18,524 bases of DNA from Ga0074130 sp035565355 (GTDB lineage Bacteria; Pseudomonadota; Gammaproteobacteria; Burkholderiales; Rhodocyclaceae): the NCBI GenBank assembly GCA_035565355.1, contig DATMSM010000027.1, positions 1 to 18,524 of the forward strand, in the 5' to 3' direction. The notes under the pieces are model-generated. The model saw only the letters and a program-made list of their open reading frames with translations, did not search any database and had not been told where the DNA came from. The position numbers and the translations under genes are program-made. Shown here one piece after another: positions 16,038-18,524 of the stretch (positions are counted from its first letter, which is position 1; each line of letters starts with the position of its first letter).

Positions 16038-16688
16038 CGAGCGACCATGAATTTCCTCACGAAGCTGAGCAATCAGAACTTCGGTGAGTTTCGCCATCAT
16101 GACGATCATGAGGCGCTCCTCCGGCGACACTCGCTCCTCCCAGCCATAAGCAGTACCTTGTTCTTGATTGACCTTCCATTGCTTGTAAAAAGCAGCGACC
16201 TCCGGCGAGTGTTGCGTCCAATCGATTTCGTGATCACGCAGAAGCAACACCTTAAGTATATCGTCGCAGGTTCGTGCAACACTCTTGGTCCCATGGAGTC
16301 GGAGGATATTGAGATCAGCGTTTAGTTGCCAGTAAAGGTCGTGGGCGTCGTGTTTAGTTAAGAGACTGAAGACGCGATCTTCAAACGCCTGAATCTCGCT
16401 ATCTGTCGCGACGTGTTCTGCCATAGAGCCAATGGTAAGTATCTGACTTATGGCGGGCGCCCGAGACCGATCGATTTTCTCCAGAAATGCGGTGTAAGCA
16501 GAAACACGACATTCAAGCTGCTTCTGCACAACCGCCTGGTTCATCTGGAACTTGGTCGTGTAGTAGCTGCCTATGACCGAAAACAAGCCGGCTAACGCCG
16601 CTGTTACTAATGCCATCACATATGGATGCGGCTCAGAGCTCTGGAGACCTATCCATTTTCTAATGCGACCGCGCTTAGATTCAGGCAT
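16032..16688 (-). CDS. Cassette 5: hypothetical protein with N-terminal membrane anchor
   Basis: 218 residues, the largest cassette product. A basic N-terminus (PESKRGRIRKW) precedes one membrane helix (about residues 24-44, MALVTAALAGLFSVIGSYY). The rest is a soluble, mostly helical domain, probably cytoplasmic by the positive-inside rule. The segment just after the helix (KFQMNQAVVQKQLECRVSAY) looks like a coiled coil. I do not recognise a catalytic motif. ATG 16688 lies 8 bases from the core site; GTG 16691 directly before it would add one residue. The stop TAA sits inside the outer core of the downstream attC, which is typical for cassettes. Base composition is clearly less GC-rich than the chromosomal genes. 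Confidence 0.8.
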   Translation of the reverse strand: MPESKRGRIRKWIGLQSSEPHPYVMALVTAALAGLFSVIGSYYTTKFQMNQAVVQKQLECRVSAYTAFLEKIDRSRAPAISQILTIGSMAEHVATDSEIQAFEDRVFSLLTKHDAHDLYWQLNADLNILRLHGTKSVARTCDDILKVLLLRDHEIDWTQHSPEVAAFYKQWKVNQEQGTAYGWEERVSPEERLMIVMMAKLTEVLIAQLREEIHGRSA

Positions 16689-16696
16689 CACATTCG

Positions 16697-16756
16697 GCCT
16701 AACGGTTGAAGTAACCGGCGCGCTTTAGCGCGTCCGGGTTGACTGAGGCGTTAGCC
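16697..16756 (-). repeat. attC site between cassettes 4 and 5 (60 bp)
   Basis: Minus-strand cores GGCTAAC (16750-16756) and GTTAGGC (16697-16703) are both consensus. The arms GTAACCGGCGCGC and GCGCGTCCGGGTTGAC pair well with an extra C on the right arm. Compact site with a short terminal loop (TTTA). Confidence 0.9.
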
Positions 16757-16757
16757 G

Positions 16758-17189
16758 TCAAGCTCCGATCCATTGGAGAACGGCGACAATTGCGCCGATA
16801 ATGCCGGAAAGTCCGATAACGATTCCCCACGCTGTCTTCCACCACGGCGTCTTTGCTGCAGGAGTAGAAAAAGGCTGCAGAGAGCCAATAGAAATTCCGC
16901 CTCGACCGCCGAGATTGAGCCCTGGACCTATGCCATCGCCCCCACGGCCACCGATCACTCCACCTCCACCATCGCCGCCGATATTTATGTCGCCGCCGAT
17001 TCCGGAGCCTCCAGCTCCACCGGTACCAGGAGGCATGGGCGGTGGTTCAACGAACGACGAACCTGTGTAGATCCAACCTGCGGCGACGGGGATTCCTGGT
17101 GGAATCTCGATCCAGCAAAGTTCAGGGTGAACGGGAAACTCTGTGTCGGTCACCTGAACAACTTGATTGCGGAGAACGAGTGCTTTCAT
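16758..17189 (-). CDS. Cassette 4: Gly-rich hypothetical protein, phage-tail-like N-terminus and C-terminal membrane helix
   Basis: 143 residues in three parts. The first ~52 (MKALVLRNQVVQV..., IPPGIPVAAGWIYTGSSF, then a Pro run) resemble short phage tail-associated proteins that have a GWxYDGxxF-PPPP motif; this is by recall and not checked. Residues ~53-103 are extremely Gly-rich, with repeated GGDG, GGRG and IGG units. Residues ~117-141 (WWKTAWGIVIGLSGIIGAIV) form a membrane helix at the very C-terminus. The ATG is 10 bases from the cassette boundary and the TGA is one base before the outer core of the downstream attC. Function unknown. The plus-strand reading of the Gly region is a Pro-rich shadow. 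Confidence 0.75.
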   Translation of the reverse strand: MKALVLRNQVVQVTDTEFPVHPELCWIEIPPGIPVAAGWIYTGSSFVEPPPMPPGTGGAGGSGIGGDINIGGDGGGGVIGGRGGDGIGPGLNLGGRGGISIGSLQPFSTPAAKTPWWKTAWGIVIGLSGIIGAIVAVLQWIGA

Positions 17190-17199
17190 TGGCTGTGCC

Positions 17200-17292
17200 G
17201 GCTAACGTTGGAGGTAAGGGGCTGCGGCGCGCAGATGGCTGAGGGAATCAGCCACGCCGGTTCCGCAGTCCCACTTGACCGTAGTGTTAGCC
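17200..17292 (-). repeat. attC site between cassettes 3 and 4 (93 bp)
   Basis: Minus-strand cores GGCTAAC (17286-17292) and GTTAGCC (17200-17206) are consensus. The left arm GTAAGGGGCTGCGG pairs with CCGCAGTCCCACTTGAC with extra bases on the right. Nearly the same sequence as the attC at 17656-17748 outside the central loop. Confidence 0.9.
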
Positions 17293-17652
17293 GTGGGTGC
17301 GCCAGAAACTGTCATCGTATTCACCCACAGAAATTAGAAGAGTCCGCTGACTAGAAAGGTCGAAGTAGTGGTGGCCAGGCACCGTACTTTCCAAAGCCGC
17401 TAGCCGTGCGGACACAGTTTTGTCATACGCGAAAGCATTACCGGGACCAGAGAAACTTGTGGATAAGGCAAAGAGTTCAGTCGGATGCTCGACGGAAACT
17501 GCGCACAGTTCGTGTATGGCCACGACGTCCTTAGTCGCCGGTGCCGCCAAAGGAGCAAGTTGCTCTCGAAGCGCGGCAATATCTTCAGGGTTCCCGCATA
17601 GAAGAACGGTATCCCTTCCCTTGAATTGTTCGAAGAAACCAAGTCTGAGCAT
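17287..17652 (-). CDS. Cassette 3: hypothetical soluble protein
   Basis: 121 residues from ATG 17652, which lies four bases after the GTTAGCC core. A longer frame from 17688 would start inside the attC palindrome and is rejected. The only cassette product here with no membrane helix or signal peptide. Motif-like stretches include TVLLCGNPEDIAALREQL (a possible beta-strand and helix), a Ser/Gly-rich STSFSGPGNAFAY, and a C-terminal ISVGEYDDSFWRTHG. I recognise no family; size and composition would also fit a small immunity or antitoxin-like protein, but nothing specific supports that. The TAA stop lies in the outer core of the downstream attC. Confidence 0.75.
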   Translation of the reverse strand: MLRLGFFEQFKGRDTVLLCGNPEDIAALREQLAPLAAPATKDVVAIHELCAVSVEHPTELFALSTSFSGPGNAFAYDKTVSARLAALESTVPGHHYFDLSSQRTLLISVGEYDDSFWRTHG

Positions 17653-17655
17653 GAC

Positions 17656-17748
17656 GGCTAACGTTGGAGGTAAGGGGCTGCGGCGCAAGAGAGACTGGCC
17701 GGAGAAGCCACGCCGGTTCCGCAGTCCCGCTTGACCGAAGGGTTAGAC
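17656..17748 (-). repeat. attC site between cassettes 2 and 3 (93 bp)
   Basis: Minus-strand cores GTCTAAC (17742-17748) and GTTAGCC (17656-17662). The arms GTAAGGGGCTGCGG and CCGCAGTCCCGCTTGAC pair with extra bases on the right arm; the centre can form further short stems. Intact-looking site. Confidence 0.9.
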
Positions 17749-17761
17749 CGCTGGGTAATAC

Positions 17762-18046
17762 TCACTGTGAGCCAACCCGAGGGACGCTCGCTGCGCTACT
17801 GGCCGTTGCCCCTTCTTCCGCACAAAGGTCCATTGAACTCCCATCAGAAAAAGCCATCTTGAAGGTTTTTACTTTCTTGACGTGAGCGTATGCAGGGTCC
17901 TTACACTCGAAGTTATCTGCTTTCCCGACTAGACGAATTGAGTCTCCACCTCCCATATCAACGATGAGGTCTTTCGCGCAACCAGAGAGAAGGGCTGTCT
18001 GTACACCTATGACTGCGACAAGGAGAGTTCTTCGTTGACAGGTCAT
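17762..18046 (-). CDS. Cassette 2: small lipoprotein of unknown function
   Basis: 94 residues. The N-terminus has basic residues (QRR), a hydrophobic stretch (LLVAVIGVQTALL) and the lipobox LSGC with Cys23, so it is very likely a lipidated, exported protein. The mature part begins AKDLIVDMGGGDSIRLVGK and contains two more Cys (in FECKDP and DLCAEE) that could form a disulphide. The residue after Cys23 is Ala, not the Asp that retains lipoproteins in the inner membrane, so outer-membrane sorting is plausible. The ATG lies 22 bases from the core site. The TGA stop is 13 bases before the next attC. Function unknown. Confidence 0.8.
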   Translation of the reverse strand: MTCQRRTLLVAVIGVQTALLSGCAKDLIVDMGGGDSIRLVGKADNFECKDPAYAHVKKVKTFKMAFSDGSSMDLCAEEGATASSAASVPRVGSQ

Positions 18047-18068
18047 ATGGATTCCAGTGAGCTAAGCG

Positions 18069-18137
18069 GCCTAACGTTGGAGGTAACCGGACTTGCGCGG
18101 CTTTATGCGCAAGGTCCGGTTGACCGGAGTGTTAGGC
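18069..18137 (-). repeat. attC site between cassettes 1 and 2 (69 bp)
   Basis: Minus-strand cores GCCTAAC (18131-18137) and GTTAGGC (18069-18075) are perfect partners. The arms GTAACCGGAC and GTCCGGTTGAC differ by one extra C on the right, the orientation mark; the centre TTGCGC/GCGCAA extends the stem. Best-preserved site of the array. Confidence 0.93.
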
Positions 18138-18488
18138 ATGTTTGTAACTTGCCGCATATGTGAGCCCCCAAGTTAAACCAGCCGCTAAGAACACCCAAGA
18201 GACTACGAACCCAATACCGGTAAAAGGCCAACTTGGCATTGTGGTGAAAATAGCCAGTAGGAGAACAGCAACGGCCACACTCAAAGCAAGCACGACACGA
18301 ACCGACAACAATGCCACCCGGCGGCGGAGAGCCACAACTGCGGCAAGGCAACCGACTAGGGTTGCAACTAAACCCGTTACCGCAAAGAACCACGTCATCC
18401 CGACGCTCCAATCACCAGGGATAAGAAACCGCGCCATCACAATGAGCGCCGGCAGAACAGAAGCGATTACACCTTTGGCGATAGCCAT
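18132..18488 (-). CDS. Cassette 1: hypothetical four-helix membrane protein
   Basis: 118 residues from ATG 18488. Four hydrophobic segments: ~7-25 (SVLPALIVMARFLI), ~32-53 (WFFAVTGLVATLVG), ~60-84 (VVLALSVAVAVLLLAIF) and ~90-112 (GFVVSWVFLAAGLTWG), so nearly the whole protein is membrane-embedded; the short loop after the second helix is basic (RRR). A TTG at 18503 would extend it by five residues across the core site and is unlikely to be the start. The TAA stop lies inside the outer core of the downstream attC. I do not recognise the family. Confidence 0.75.
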   Translation of the reverse strand: MAIAKGVIASVLPALIVMARFLIPGDWSVGMTWFFAVTGLVATLVGCLAAVVALRRRVALLSVRVVLALSVAVAVLLLAIFTTMPSWPFTGIGFVVSWVFLAAGLTWGLTYAASYKHA

Positions 18489-18494
18489 GGCCGT

Positions 18495-18501
18495 GCCTAA
18501 C
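18495..18501 (-). other. Integrase core site (GTTAGGC) at the right edge: next attC or attI
   Basis: Minus-strand GTTAGGC lies 6 bases before the cassette 1 start codon, so this is the upstream boundary of cassette 1. The bases before it (GTCTACTTTTT on the minus strand) lack the CTCCAAC seen at most sites of this array, so it is either an attC of another type or the end of attI. The window stops 23 bases further on. Confidence 0.7.
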
Positions 18502-18524
18502 AAAAAGTAGACGACACCAAAGCG

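Larger units (their letters stand above)
15383..18501 (-). mobile_element. Integron gene-cassette array, attI-distal part (at least seven cassettes)
   Basis: Seven small minus-strand genes alternate with imperfect-palindrome attC sites. Successive boundaries (between G and TTRRRY on the minus strand) delimit cassettes of 426, 413, 456, 503, 728, 367 and 219 bp from right to left. In every well-formed site the extra unpaired base lies in the right-hand plus-strand arm (a C absent from the left arm), the arrangement of a site read on the minus strand and in line with the genes. Several stops (TAA) fall inside the first core site, as is usual for cassettes. Four of the six sites share AACGTTGGAGGTAA, as in a resident chromosomal integron. 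No integrase gene is in the window; it should lie to the right if it exists. Confidence 0.9.

Noticed and set aside
16801..17070. Pro-rich plus-strand frame in cassette 4
   Set aside because: Complement of the Gly-rich coding stretch; the minus-strand gene fits the cassette boundaries.
15602..18137. CRISPR-like or transposon-end repeats
   Set aside because: The repeats are 60-93 bp imperfect palindromes with integrase cores, separated by whole genes of variable length; no short regular spacers, transposase or target duplications.
15383..18501. Cassettes read on the plus strand
   Set aside because: The extra stem base lies on the arm expected for minus-strand attC sites, and starts and stops of minus-strand genes fit the core sites.

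Overview
The window looks like chromosomal DNA of a GC-rich Gram-negative bacterium, most likely a betaproteobacterium (a Rhodocyclales-like relative is my best guess; this is inference from RecBCD, the cyclic-di-GMP and chemosensory gene style, codon use and attC type, not from a marker gene). No rRNA, tRNA, insertion sequence or CRISPR array is visible.

Layout. (1) 1-2179, plus strand: the 3' end of recB followed by recD with overlapping stop and start. (2) 2180-6098, plus strand: a promoter-like stretch, then a large membrane-bound 5TM-PAS-GGDEF-EAL protein and, with ATGA overlap, a DUF599 membrane protein. (3) 6099-6568: a 470-base non-coding gap. (4) 6569-11766, plus strand: a tight five-gene chemosensory-like module. 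It has an MCP-like sensor fused to a CheA-type HPt and ATPase, a CheX-like protein with a degenerate receiver, a single-domain CheY, a stripped-down MCP signalling protein, and a second CheX-like protein. No CheW, CheR, CheB or CheW-like domain is present. (5) 11784-15306, minus strand: a Pmp3/YqaE-type small membrane protein, a Cache-HAMP-GAF-HD-GYP protein, and a small one-TM protein. (6) 15383-18524, minus strand: the attI-distal part of an integron cassette array with at least seven cassettes. There are six recognisable attC sites, a terminal remnant, and another integrase core site at the right edge. The attC asymmetry and all cassette genes read on the minus strand, so an integrase gene, if present, should lie beyond the right end.

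How it fits together. Segments 2, 4 and 5 form a neighbourhood of signalling genes: a likely cyclic-di-GMP phosphodiesterase of EAL type with a degenerate GGDEF domain, a second of HD-GYP type, and between them an unusual chemotaxis-derived phosphorelay. In the relay, a fused receptor-kinase would phosphorylate CheY and two CheX-like phosphatases would remove the phosphate. Both CheX-like proteins end in the same GELELF tail. The cassette array is accessory DNA: seven unrelated small genes of unknown function, six of them predicted to be membrane-anchored or exported, with attC decay towards the array tail.

The strongest candidates for something undescribed are the CheW-less five-gene chemosensory module and the set of uncharacterised cassette proteins, including a 58-residue protein.
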